DNA of 11,584 nt from Cerioporus squamosus (Eukaryota; Basidiomycota; Agaricomycetes; Polyporales; Polyporaceae): assembly GCA_022592435.1 (NCBI GenBank), contig JABYQS010000894.1:1-11584 (forward strand), given 5' to 3'. The first letter of the stretch is position 1; the number at the start of each line of letters is the position of its first letter. Of this stretch, positions 1 through 7,885 are shown piece by piece. The notes below the pieces were generated by a model, which ran no database searches, was not told where the DNA came from, and saw only the letters and a program-made list of their open reading frames with translations. A program made the position numbers and the translations under genes.

Positions 1-48
1 AGCTATCGCTCCTGCGCGGAGAGGATCTTGGTGCTCATGTCATCCCAG

Positions 49-134
49 GCTGCCTCGACGTCACTCTTACGGAGGAGGAGGTGAAGTACCTCGAGGAGCC
101 GTACCTGCCCATCAAGGTTATCGGTCACTCCTGA
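49..134 (+). CDS. AKR-1: last exon of an aldo/keto reductase (5' part outside the window)
   Basis: Only the final coding exon is present. Read in the frame TGC CTC GAC GTC it gives the AKR C-terminus with LTEEEVKYLEEPYLP and ends IGHS, stop TGA at 132-134. Its length, 86 nt, equals the last exon of AKR-2, and the splice phase is the same (two bases, GC, completing a Gly codon). Bases 1-48 are best read as the 3' part of the preceding intron, ending CATCCCAG; they have no AKR coding match in any frame. An alternative 18-nt intron starting at GTGCTC (31) is too short to be likely. The gene is the left-most member of the array and runs the same way as AKR-2. Function is inferred only from paralogy; the catalytic residues lie outside the window. 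Confidence 0.85.
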
Positions 135-1170
135 AGCAAGCGTCGGGAGGTTGTTAGACCGTGTCGGTACGTTCCTCGTTCGCCTTTGGTGCGCTTACTT
201 GTCTGACTCCGCACATCAGGGAGGCTCACACTGAACGATGTCAAGAGGTGCGGCCGATCATTCGATGGACTCGCACGTGGACATCCTAAGCCCCATCGGA
301 AGCACTGGTCACTAGACGTTGTTTACTCACTCACAAGCAGTACTTGAGCCTGCTATCAATGTATCATTACCACCCGTACGAGTTCGGCTTTCTGGCGAAA
401 CCCCACAAGCCCAACTGAGGCGTCCCCTCCTATTGAACTTCATTCGCTCCGACAACATGCTCTCCGGTGTCACTTCGCAAGTACCCGAACTACCTCGAAT
501 AGGCGCCGTGAACTCTTGCGCTGATACTAATCACTCGAACATCCGAGCTGGGATGGACTGTGCCACCATGGAAGATCCTCAATATCTATGCGCACGGTTT
601 TATCCTCCGGTAAGTCTTTCAAGTCCTTGCTAGTCCCGTTATAAGTATGAGGTATTGACACCTCATGCTGTCGTGTATGCATGATGACAGCCGCTATACC
701 GATCGGCGAATGAAGTTCTGTGCACATTGGGACATCCCTAAGCACACTGGTCCTGCTGAACTGCATCCAGTGGACCCCTGCGCAATCCGATTCACCCCTA
801 AAGGTGTCATGCATTGGGACGCAAGTCTTTCGCAGTCCTTACTTGGTATGAGATGCGACACGCGACACGGCCGTGTATGGGAGGGGTATGTTTCTCCAAC
901 TACAGAGCATACGCCGTCATCTCCGAATATCCGAGCCCTCGGGGAATGATCAAATCACACAGTACTCATGTTTCCATCCGGCCTCGATCATACCGAGAGG
1001 ACACTCCTCGATTTGCCTGTGCCGAGCTTGCAAGGGGCCTCGTCAGCTCAGTCCTTTGTGCCGTTCCCTGTTGGCTCTTCGCGTATAAAGTCACCAGTCA
1101 CACCGCCGAAGATGAGCCAACACGGCCCCTGGCAGTCACCAATTCCAGTACACTTACACTTACACTAAGT
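135..1170. other. AKR-1 to AKR-2 intergenic region, about 1 kb
   Basis: No convincing gene. Long open frames here (for example plus strand 814-1347 and 319-633) have no recognisable domain and run through the AKR-2 promoter and first exons. The proximal end contains the AKR-2 TATA box (1084-1089) and a short ACACTT-type repeat at 1150-1167 just before the ATG. A 30-codon spliced mini-frame with a perfect Kozak context begins at 568 and is discussed as a finding. Confidence 0.6.
1084..1089 (+). promoter_or_regulatory. TATA box of AKR-2
   Basis: TATAAA in the context GCGTATAAAGTC lies 82-87 bp upstream of the AKR-2 ATG at 1171. The position fits transcription start some 30 bp downstream and a 5' leader of about 50 nt. 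AKR-3 and AKR-4 carry a related element at a similar distance. Confidence 0.6.
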
Positions 1171-2931
1171 ATGGCTCCCAAGATGCAATATGGTGAGTGG
1201 TCCGCCCGGGCCGTCCATCGCTCGATGTTTCCTGATCCCACTTGGATGTGCAGTTCGTCTGGGAAACTCTGGACTGAAGGTGTCGAGAATAATCCTCGGG
1301 TGCATGTCCTACGGCTCCACCGAATGGCAAAGTTGGTCCCTCCCTGAGGAGGAAGCCATCAAGCACATAAAGTTTGCGTGAGTGGCTTGCTTTCGTTCGA
1401 GCGTCGATGTCCCGTTGACGGTAGTACGCGCATCCATTAGATATGACCACGGTATCCAGACGTTCGACACCGCGAACGTGAGGGTCATCCTTGCATACGA
1501 ATTCACATCGTCCTGACTGGCACCACGAAACGTGCGTCCGAACATAGGCATACTCGAACGGTCTTTCTGAGGTCATCCTGGGAAACGCTATCAAGAAGCT
1601 GGAGCTGCCCCGAGAAGAGCTTGTTATCATGACCAAGGTAACGCATTGCACCTCTCTCTCGCGCGACGAACCGTGATTCATGGGTACTCGCGTACAGCTC
1701 TTCGCTCCTATCCCGAAGGATTACGGTACGAACCTGTGGGCTCTGGGCAAGGCTCCGGAGGAAGTCGGGATCATCAACCAGAAGGGACTCAGCCGCAAGG
1801 TGCGCATGCCCGCTGCGGCGGACGCAGCCGCACGCTTCGGATGACCGCGTTGACGCTGTCGCAGTACATCTTCGACGCTGTCCAAGCCAGTCTCAAGCGC
1901 TTGCAAGTTGACCATATTGACCTGCTTCAATGTGCGTTTCGGGTCATGCAATACTGTCTGCGGGACGTAGCGTCTGACAACTTTCATACAGGCCATCGCT
2001 TCGACTACGACACGCCCATCGAAGAGACGGTACGTCCCCCGCGTTTCTCCTATGTCCCTGTAGAGCTGACTTCGCGATCTAGATGCAAGCTCTCCACGAC
2101 GTCGTCCAGGCGGGCTGGGTGCGCTACATTGGAATGAGCTCTTGCTGGGCATACCAGTGTAAGTTATCCTCTTTCAATGCCCGGACGACGGCGAGACTAA
2201 TACCGCCTCTTCTGCAGTCCACGCCATGCAGAGTAGGTCGCCCCGAGCCCGCAGCCCATGCGTCTTACATATCCAACTGACTGCGGAAACTTGCAGACTA
2301 CGCGATCAATCGCAACCTCACGCCTTTCGTCTCGATGCAAAACCATTACAGCCTGCTCTACCGCGAGGAGGAGCGCGAAATGTTCCCAACGCTGAAGGTA
2401 AGCCTTTGCTAGCCCGACGTCATTCATACTCACGCTGAAGTGGATTCAAGATATTCGGTGTCGGGTCAATCCCGTGGTCTCCTCTGGGACGTGGTATGCT
2501 CACGCGTACCGTCCGGGATGCGACCCTCCGGGGCAAGACTGATCAATACTCGGATATTTACGATATCTCGTTCTTGGACACTCTTACCACTAGGTGGCCT
2601 TCACAACTCACATCTGCCGAGGGATAGTTGACTGATCACATAACATTCAGGATCGACGAACTGGCGAAGAAGAAGGGTGTGAGCATGGCGCAGGTCTCGT
2701 TGGCGTGGATCCTCTCGAAGCCCGGCGTGACAGCTCCCATCATCGGGACGACGAGCCTCGCTAACCTTGAGGACATCCTTGGTGAGTATCTCAATCGTTG
2801 TGGCCTTCAGGCGCTGAAACGTTGAGCGTTCTGATGCTCTTCTAGGCTCTCTTGACGTCATTCTCACCGAGGAAGAAGTCAAGTATCTGGAGGAGCCGTA
2901 CCACCCCGTTAGGATCGCCGGCCATTTCTGA
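1171..2931 (+). CDS. AKR-2: aldo/keto reductase, versiconal hemiacetal acetate reductase-like, 343 aa, 13 exons
   Basis: A NAD(P)H-dependent TIM-barrel oxidoreductase expected to reduce aldehydes or ketones, probably cytosolic. Exons: 1171-1192, 1254-1377, 1441-1477, 1548-1637, 1698-1799, 1865-1931, 1992-2029, 2083-2158, 2218-2232, 2297-2397, 2451-2593, 2651-2781, 2846-2931. They sum to 1032 nt with consistent phases and GT-AG introns of 53-70 nt. The AKR tetrad is Asp58 (FDTAN), Tyr63 (AYSNG), Lys91 (VIMTK, end of exon 4) and His149 (CHRFD). The cofactor-binding end is GVSMAQVSLAW (about 281-291) followed by IIGTTSLANLED. The start is the first ATG after the TATA box. Residues 92-125, after the catalytic Lys, differ strongly from AKR-3/4 and are two residues longer, so substrate choice may differ. 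It has an intron at 2398-2450 that AKR-3/4 lack, and lacks one they have. Substrate unknown. Confidence 0.93.
2218..2232 (+). other. 15-nt microexon of AKR-2 (exon 9)
   Basis: This exon codes FHAMQ plus split codons and is flanked by introns 2159-2217 (GTAAGT...CTGCAG) and 2233-2296 (GTAGGT...TTGCAG). Matching 15-nt exons are at 4291-4305 in AKR-3 and 6373-6387 in AKR-4, both coding FHQMQ. Omitting it would leave the frame intact (15 is a multiple of 3), so automated annotation could easily skip it. Confidence 0.85.
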
Positions 2932-3085
2932 AGAGAGCGGTACTAATGCGAAGGTCTGGGAATCTATTGTACATATGACATTGTCCAGGCAGCCCGTTCA
3001 CGACGAGTGTGCGGCATCGATATCCCATAGAATGAATGATTCTGTCAAGGCGTCGGATACCCAGGAAGCGAGAGCTATTGTGAGA

Positions 3086-3531
3086 TCATCGGCATTTGAG
3101 CGGCCAGAACCTCGTGTCCTCCAGCTCCCAGTCTGACTCAGGTCCGAGCTGACTTCCTTGACACTTCCCGCCGGCCGGGTGTTCGCCGACAACCTGCGAC
3201 GACTGAGCTTGGGTGTGTTCCTTCTCTGCCCACCAAGGATTGACTTCGTCGACGACTCCTCGCGCATCCGGACCGCAAGCTACCACGTGCCAATGCCATC
3301 CGTCTTTCTTGCTGAATAGCTCTAGGCTATCCGCGAGGAACGCTATCCTATGCAAGCGCACCCCTCAATTGCCGGTATGAATATCTTCCTTGATAGCCTC
3401 AATAGCGTTGCGAAACGTTCGAGCCGTGGTGCTGACGGCCTGCCCGTGTACCACCGACCACGACAAGCGTCTCATAGTCTCGATGCAGTCGATAAGGGGA
3501 ACGAATGGATAGATTCTTCTTGTTAAACGTC
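3086..3531 (-). pseudogene. Relic A: coding-like frame with one internal stop, protein unidentified
   Basis: On the minus strand a 148-codon frame runs from about 3531 to a TGA at 3086-3088 and is interrupted only by TGA at 3365-3367. Both halves look like real protein: upstream VHGQAVSTTARTFRNAIEAI, downstream FLADSLELF then DGWHWHVVACGPDARG and VDEVNPWWAEKEH. The stop sits in AAT TGA GGG, which a single C-to-T change from CGA would explain; no GT-AG intron of normal size removes it. The frame lies between the 3' ends of AKR-2 and AKR-3, beginning about 70 bp beyond the AKR-3 stop on the same strand. A possible acceptor (TTTTGTGAG) marks its 5' edge. I do not recognise the family. It is most likely the decayed 3' exon of an older gene; a sequencing error at one base would make it intact. 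Confidence 0.5.
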
Positions 3532-3603
3532 CTCACAAAACCATCCGCGGAACAGTCCTGATTATGTAGACAAAAGCGAACACGACTAGTGACCGTAGCC
3601 TAC

Positions 3604-5331
3604 TCAGTGGCCAGCGATGGGCATCGGCTGGTATGGCTCCTCCAGGAACTTGATCTCGTCTTCGGTCAGCTTGATGTGCAACCCGGCTAGATAGGGTAGA
3701 CAGAGCCGTGAGCAAGGCCAAGGACGTCGTCGGAGGCAGAGAAAAGACGCACCAAGGGTGTCTTCTAAGCTCGACAGCTTGGTCGCACCGATGACTGGAG
3801 CTACAACGCCGGGCTTCGCCGAAACCCACGCAAGCGCGATCTGCGCCATGCTGACGCCTCTCTTCTTGGCCAGCTCCTCGACGCTGCAAATGCAACATAA
3901 GTGTATGCGCATCGAACACCTTATGATACATGAAGAGCGTACCGGTTGATGATGTCGACGGTCGCCTGGTTCTTGTACATAGTGAGGCCGCTGTATGATA
4001 ACATTGGACACAGCCAGCATGCAGTCGGAATGACATGAACATACAGGTCGGTGCTGCCTCTGGTGGATTGGGCGTCGGCAGGGCGGGTGAGGAGTCCGCG
4101 GGCAAGCGGAGACCACGGGATAGAGCCCACTCCGAAGAGCTTCAGGGTCGGGAACATCTCGCGCTCCTCCTCACGATAGAGCAGGGAGTAATGGTTCTGC
4201 ATCGAGATGAACGGGGTGAGGTTGTGGGTGATGGCGTAATCTGCGCTCAGCGTCAGACATCGACTACCGTCCTCCACGCGAGGCACGCACTCTGCATCTG
4301 GTGGACTGAAAGAGGATGTCAGAGGACGCCGGAGGATTGCGGACGAATGGCGCATACATTGATAGGCATAGCAAGAGCTCATCCCGATATACCGGACGTA
4401 ACCGGCCTTGACAACGTCGTGCAAAGCGTGCATCTGGAGAAGATAGGCAGCACAGGCATATGAGTATATGCGAGTCGATGTCACAGGATCCGCTACGCAC
4501 CGTCTCCTCGATCGGAGTTGTAGCATCGAAGCGATGGCCTGCGAAATGTGCCTGGTCAGGAGACTGACGCGCTACAATGCATCAAGATGAAGCTCACACT
4601 GGAGCACATCGATATAGTCGAGCTGAAGGCGCTTCAAGCTGGCCTTCACGCCGTCGATGATATGCTACGATACGGGTTCAGTAAGTCACGATAAATTTGG
4701 AACGCATATACGCACCTTGCGGCTGAGACCGATCTGGTTAATGATGCCGAGATCTTTAGGATCGGTGAACCAGGTCTCAATACCAGTCTCAGAGGCAACC
4801 GGGTAGCACAGCTGTGTGCATTTCGGTCTGAGTCAATGTGCAACAACATGCTCAGCATTCGAAACGGCACCTTGGTCATGATCACGAGCTCCTCGCGAGG
4901 AAGACCGAGCTTCTTGATCACGTTCCCAAGGATGACCTCAGAGAGGCCATTCGAGTAAGTCTGCAAGCCAGAAGCAGGCCAGTTGAGCCGTGGCAGAAAC
5001 AGCGACACGAGCATGGGGTACGTACATCAGCTGTGTCAAAGGTCGTGACGCCCTGGTCATAACTGCCCGCATACAATTCAGTGTTCGAAAGCCAGTGGGA
5101 AGCGGTGAAAAGGTGCGGCCTACGCAAACTTGATATGTTTGAGAGCCTCCTCCTCCCCGACGACCCACTTCGCCCAGTTCGGATCGCCGTAAGACATGCA
5201 TCCAAGGATGATCTTCGACACCTTCAGGCCGGAGTTACCCAGACGAACTGGCGAAGTTACACGATATCAGAGCGTGCGTGAATGAGAGCACCCCGAACGG
5301 CCAGCTCACCATATTCCATCTTGTTGGTCAT
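3604..5331 (-). CDS. AKR-3: aldo/keto reductase, versiconal hemiacetal acetate reductase-like, 340 aa, 13 exons
   Basis: Same family and probable role as AKR-2. Exons in transcript order: 5331-5310, 5247-5124, 5062-5026, 4960-4871, 4811-4716, 4664-4598, 4538-4501, 4433-4358, 4305-4291, 4240-4045, 3990-3943, 3883-3753, 3686-3604. They total 1023 nt in one frame, with GT-AG introns of 50-67 nt. The tetrad is Asp58 (FDTAD), Tyr63 (TYSNG), Lys91 (VIMTK) and His147 (CHRFD). GVSMAQIALAW (279-289) and PVIGATKLSSLED (299-311) form the cofactor-binding end; the C-terminus is MPIAGH, stop at 3604-3606. The start, MTNKMEY, matches the first-exon length (22 nt) of AKR-2 and AKR-4. The gene is convergent with AKR-2 and head-to-tail with AKR-4, its closest relative here. 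It is structurally intact and probably functional; its substrate cannot be read from the sequence. Confidence 0.94.
4291..4305 (-). other. 15-nt microexon of AKR-3 (exon 9)
   Basis: It codes FHQMQ plus split codons, between introns 4306-4357 and 4241-4290 (acceptor TTTCAG, donor GTGCGT). Position and phase are identical to exon 9 of AKR-2 and AKR-4. Confidence 0.85.
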
Positions 5332-5401
5332 AGTTGAAGACTGGGAGATGAGTGCAGGAGTGAAGGAGGGCGAATATAACGATCCCTGGCTACTTCGAGC
5401 A

Positions 5402-5409
5402 CTTATGTA
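5402..5409 (-). promoter_or_regulatory. Possible TATA-like element of AKR-3
   Basis: TACATAAG, followed by TGC, lies 71-78 bp upstream of the AKR-3 ATG (5331). It resembles the TATAAGTAC element of AKR-4 at a similar distance. It is a weaker match than those of AKR-2 and AKR-4 and overlaps the region just after the donor site of relic exon B. Confidence 0.35.
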
Positions 5410-5414
5410 CTTAC

Positions 5415-5620
5415 CGTTGGCGCCTCGTGCCGCCGGGATTCGCGTCCACCCATCGACTGAAGGGTGTCCCTCGCCGAGCCATTCGAATTTGAAAGCCCGA
5501 TCGGCAGCCACGATCGTCTGGCAAGACTGGAGATCTTGGGCGAGTCTGTCCCACATTTGCATATCCCGATCGGGCGAGCGTGTCAAAAGAGGCATGTCAT
5601 CATTCAAAGCTTCAACCCTG
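5415..5620 (-). pseudogene. Relic B: orphan internal exon upstream of AKR-3, protein unidentified
   Basis: On the minus strand an open frame is bounded by an acceptor-like TTTTGTGCAG at its 5' edge and a consensus donor GTAAGT directly after 5415, giving an exon of about 206 nt. The encoded peptide looks real: MQMWDRLAQDLQSCQTIVA, then FKFEWLGEGHPSVDGW and TRIPAARGAN. There is no room for a complete gene: the AKR-4 stop codon lies about 50 bp upstream and the AKR-3 ATG about 85 bp downstream. It is therefore either the remnant of a gene broken by the AKR insertions or duplications, or an unusual 5' exon feeding into the AKR-3 transcript. The family is not recognised. Whether it belongs with relic A is treated as a finding. 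Confidence 0.45.
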
Positions 5621-5672
5621 CTGCACAAAAGTAAACTCGACCGACTTCGATGAACTACTCAGTACTCAGTGT

Positions 5673-7381
5673 TCAGTGGCCAGCAACAGGCACGGGTTGG
5701 TACGGCTCCTCCAGAAAAGCGATCTCGTCATCCGTCAACTTGACGTGTATACCCGCTGGAAGAGCAGACCAGCCGTGGGTTAACGTTGACACCAGAGTAC
5801 CGCCCGGGGACAAAGGAAAGACTTACCGATTGTGTCTTCCAAGTTCGACAACTTCGTTGCGCCAATGACAGGAGCGACAACACCGGGCTTGGAGAGGATC
5901 CACGCGATCGCAACCTGCGCCATACTCACACCCTTCGTCTTCGCCACCTCCTCAACGCTGTGTATCACTACATGAGTGACTGTGTAATACGCTCGACGAT
6001 ACGACAGTCCATACCGGTTGACGATGTCAATGGTGGCCTGGTTCTTGTACACGGTGACGCCGCTAGACCACGCGGAACATTAGTGACCTCAAGAATAGTG
6101 TGTCGGAGCGACGTAGGACATACGGGTCGGTGTTGCCCCTGGTGGACTGGGCCTCGACAGGTCGAGTGAGGAGCCCGCGCGCGAGTGGCGACCACGGGAT
6201 AGCGCCAACACCGAAGAGCTTGAGCGTCGGGAACATTTCACGCTCTTCCTCGCGATAGAGGAGGGAGTAGTGGTTCTGCATCGAGATGAACGGGGTAAGG
6301 TTGTGGGTTATGGCGTAGTCTGCGGTCGACGTCAGTCGGAGGCCATACTCCCGTGCATAGAGAGCAACGTACTCTGCATCTGGTGGACTATTGAAGCGGA
6401 CGTCAGCGCCAAGCAAAAGGCCAACGAATGGATGATATGCACACTGGTAGGCATAGCATGAGCTCATGCCGATGTATCGGACGTAACCAGCCTTCACAAC
6501 GTCGTGCAACGCATGCATCTAGATACAGTAGGTATGTGAGTGTGGCGACCCGAGGCGGACAGATCCACTCACCGTCTCCTCGATAGGGGTCTCTGTGTCG
6601 AAGCGGTGACCTATGCGATGCGCACAATCAGTAGATGACAGGGTCGGAAACTCGAACGTCAGGCTTACATTGGAGCACGTCGATATACTCGAGCTGGAGA
6701 CGCTTCAGGCTAGCCTTCACGGCGTCGAAGATATGCTAGGAGAAGGCTGAGTATGCCACACCGACTCGGACTGCGCATACATACCTTGCGGTTTAGGCCA
6801 AGCTGGTTGATGATACCGAGGTCTTGAGGATCCCGGAAGTAGGTGTGAATACCGGTGTCAGAAGCGACTGGGAAGTACACCTAATGTGCTTGAAGTGAGT
6901 GCAAGCCTCTCGACAGCGGTCGCAACCGTACCTTAGTCATAATCACGAGTTCCTCGCGGGGAAGACCTAGCACTTTGATCGCCTTTCCTAGTATCACCTC
7001 CGAGAGGCCGTTCGAGTACGTCTATAGAAGTTACGCCAGATCGTGAGTGACCATGAAGGCAACGCAAGGGTAAGCGGAGTGCACGCACATCGGATGTATC
7101 GAAGGTGGTGACACCATGGTCGTAGCTGTCGCCGTATCAGTTCTCTGACTAACTCGAGCTTCGGGTGCCACGTACGCAAACTTGATGTGCTTGATAGCTT
7201 CCTCCTCGCCGACGAGCCACTTGTCCCAGTTGGGATCGCCGTAGGACATGCAGCCGAGGATGATCTTCGATACCTTCAGGCCAGAGTTACCGAGGCGGAC
7301 TGGATAGGACACACTGCGTCAGTGTCCATATCAAGGAGAGAGACCCGTATCCGCCGTACCGTATTCCATCTTGTGGGGCAT
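5673..7381 (-). CDS. AKR-4: aldo/keto reductase, versiconal hemiacetal acetate reductase-like, 340 aa, 13 exons
   Basis: NAD(P)H-dependent carbonyl reductase family. Exons in transcript order: 7381-7360, 7299-7176, 7125-7089, 7021-6932, 6880-6785, 6735-6669, 6610-6573, 6518-6443, 6387-6373, 6319-6124, 6062-6015, 5957-5827, 5755-5673. Each exon has exactly the same length as in AKR-3 (total 1023 nt), with introns of 49-71 nt. The tetrad is Asp58 (FDTSD), Tyr63 (TYSNG), Lys91 and His147 (CHRFD). The C-terminus is PVPVAGH, stop at 5673-5675. The start, MPHKMEY, is the only ATG giving the 22-nt first exon seen in the paralogs and follows a TATA box by about 85 bp. The product is identical to AKR-3 over residues 153-227 despite many silent differences, which argues that both are under selection. 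Intact; substrate unknown. Confidence 0.95.
6373..6387 (-). other. 15-nt microexon of AKR-4 (exon 9)
   Basis: It codes FHQMQ plus split codons, between introns 6388-6442 and 6320-6372 (donor GTACGT). It matches exon 9 of the other two complete copies in length and phase. Confidence 0.85.
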
Positions 7382-7441
7382 GGCGGGCAGCTTGGTCGAA
7401 GTCGAGGAATGTACGAGAGCCTGAGTGATGTTGGTATGCAG

Positions 7442-7756
7442 GACAGCGATCGCCCCTTGGTACTTATATCCACGCCCCGTGCACCGCGCTATTTGTCCTC
7501 GACTGCACACATGCCGACTCTCGCATCTACCTCACGGACCTAGAGGTGGGCACAGTAAGCATGGCGGAGGTAGGGGGACACAGACAGATACATACGTCAG
7601 GCGGCACCCGCGACCGAAGACCGCCTTCAAACGCTCCGTCCTGTGAAATTCTTCCTGCTGAGCCACATCATGGCCGAGGTGAGAAGCGTGTTGCGGCGAA
7701 CGACCCACGAGATCAAGATATCTCGGGCGGAGTACATGAGACTGCATGAGCACGAA
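7442..7756 (+). pseudogene. Relic C: two exon-like segments of an unidentified plus-strand gene
   Basis: Segment C1 (7442-7554) follows GTTGGTATGCAG and reads PLGTYIHAPCTALFVLDC, then HADSRIYLTDLEVGT. Segment C2 (7601-7756) reads AAPATEDRLQTL, RPVKFFLLSHIMAE and VRSVLRRTTHEIKISRAEYM, with TAA at 7757-7759. A 46-nt intron, GTAAGC at 7555 to ACGTCAG at 7600, joins them in frame (phase 0), which is why I read both as one former gene. An alternative donor, GAG|GTGAGA, lies inside C2 just after HIMAE. No start codon, no upstream exon and no known domain could be assigned; the AKR-4 5' end begins 60 bp to the left. It may be a 5'-truncated gene, or a short live gene whose first exon I cannot find. 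Confidence 0.4.
7463..7470 (-). promoter_or_regulatory. TATA box of AKR-4
   Basis: On the minus strand GATATAAGTACC lies 82-89 bp upstream of the AKR-4 ATG (7381), the same spacing as the AKR-2 TATA box. The element falls inside the plus-strand relic segment at 7442-7554. Confidence 0.5.
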
Positions 7757-7885
7757 TAACGAACCTCGGGCGGCATGGCGCCTCTTCTCCATACCTCCAC
7801 ACACTCTCCGAGTGTGTTCGGGCGGGGATGAAGCTCGCGTAATCGAATCGTCCCGTAAGCAGTGCATGGGTTGGTGATCTTGCAG

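Noticed and set aside
31..48. An 18-nt intron in AKR-1, which would make bases 1-30 exon
   Set aside because: Far below the normal intron size here, and bases 1-30 do not encode the expected AKR sequence before the junction.
271..760. Possible diverged repeat: GACATCCTAAG near 278 and GACATCCCTAAG near 730, each followed by CACTGGTC or similar
   Set aside because: Only about 25 bases align, with gaps; chance similarity cannot be excluded by eye.
814..1347. 177-codon plus-strand open frame
   Set aside because: It covers the AKR-2 promoter, leader, exon 1, intron 1 and exon 2 in a frame other than the AKR frame; no domain or motif.
1160..1681. 173-codon minus-strand open frame
   Set aside because: Antisense shadow of AKR-2 exons 1-4 and their introns.
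3533..4105. 190-codon minus-strand open frame
   Set aside because: A read-through of AKR-3 exons and introns in a wrong frame; only the spliced frame keeps AKR motifs.
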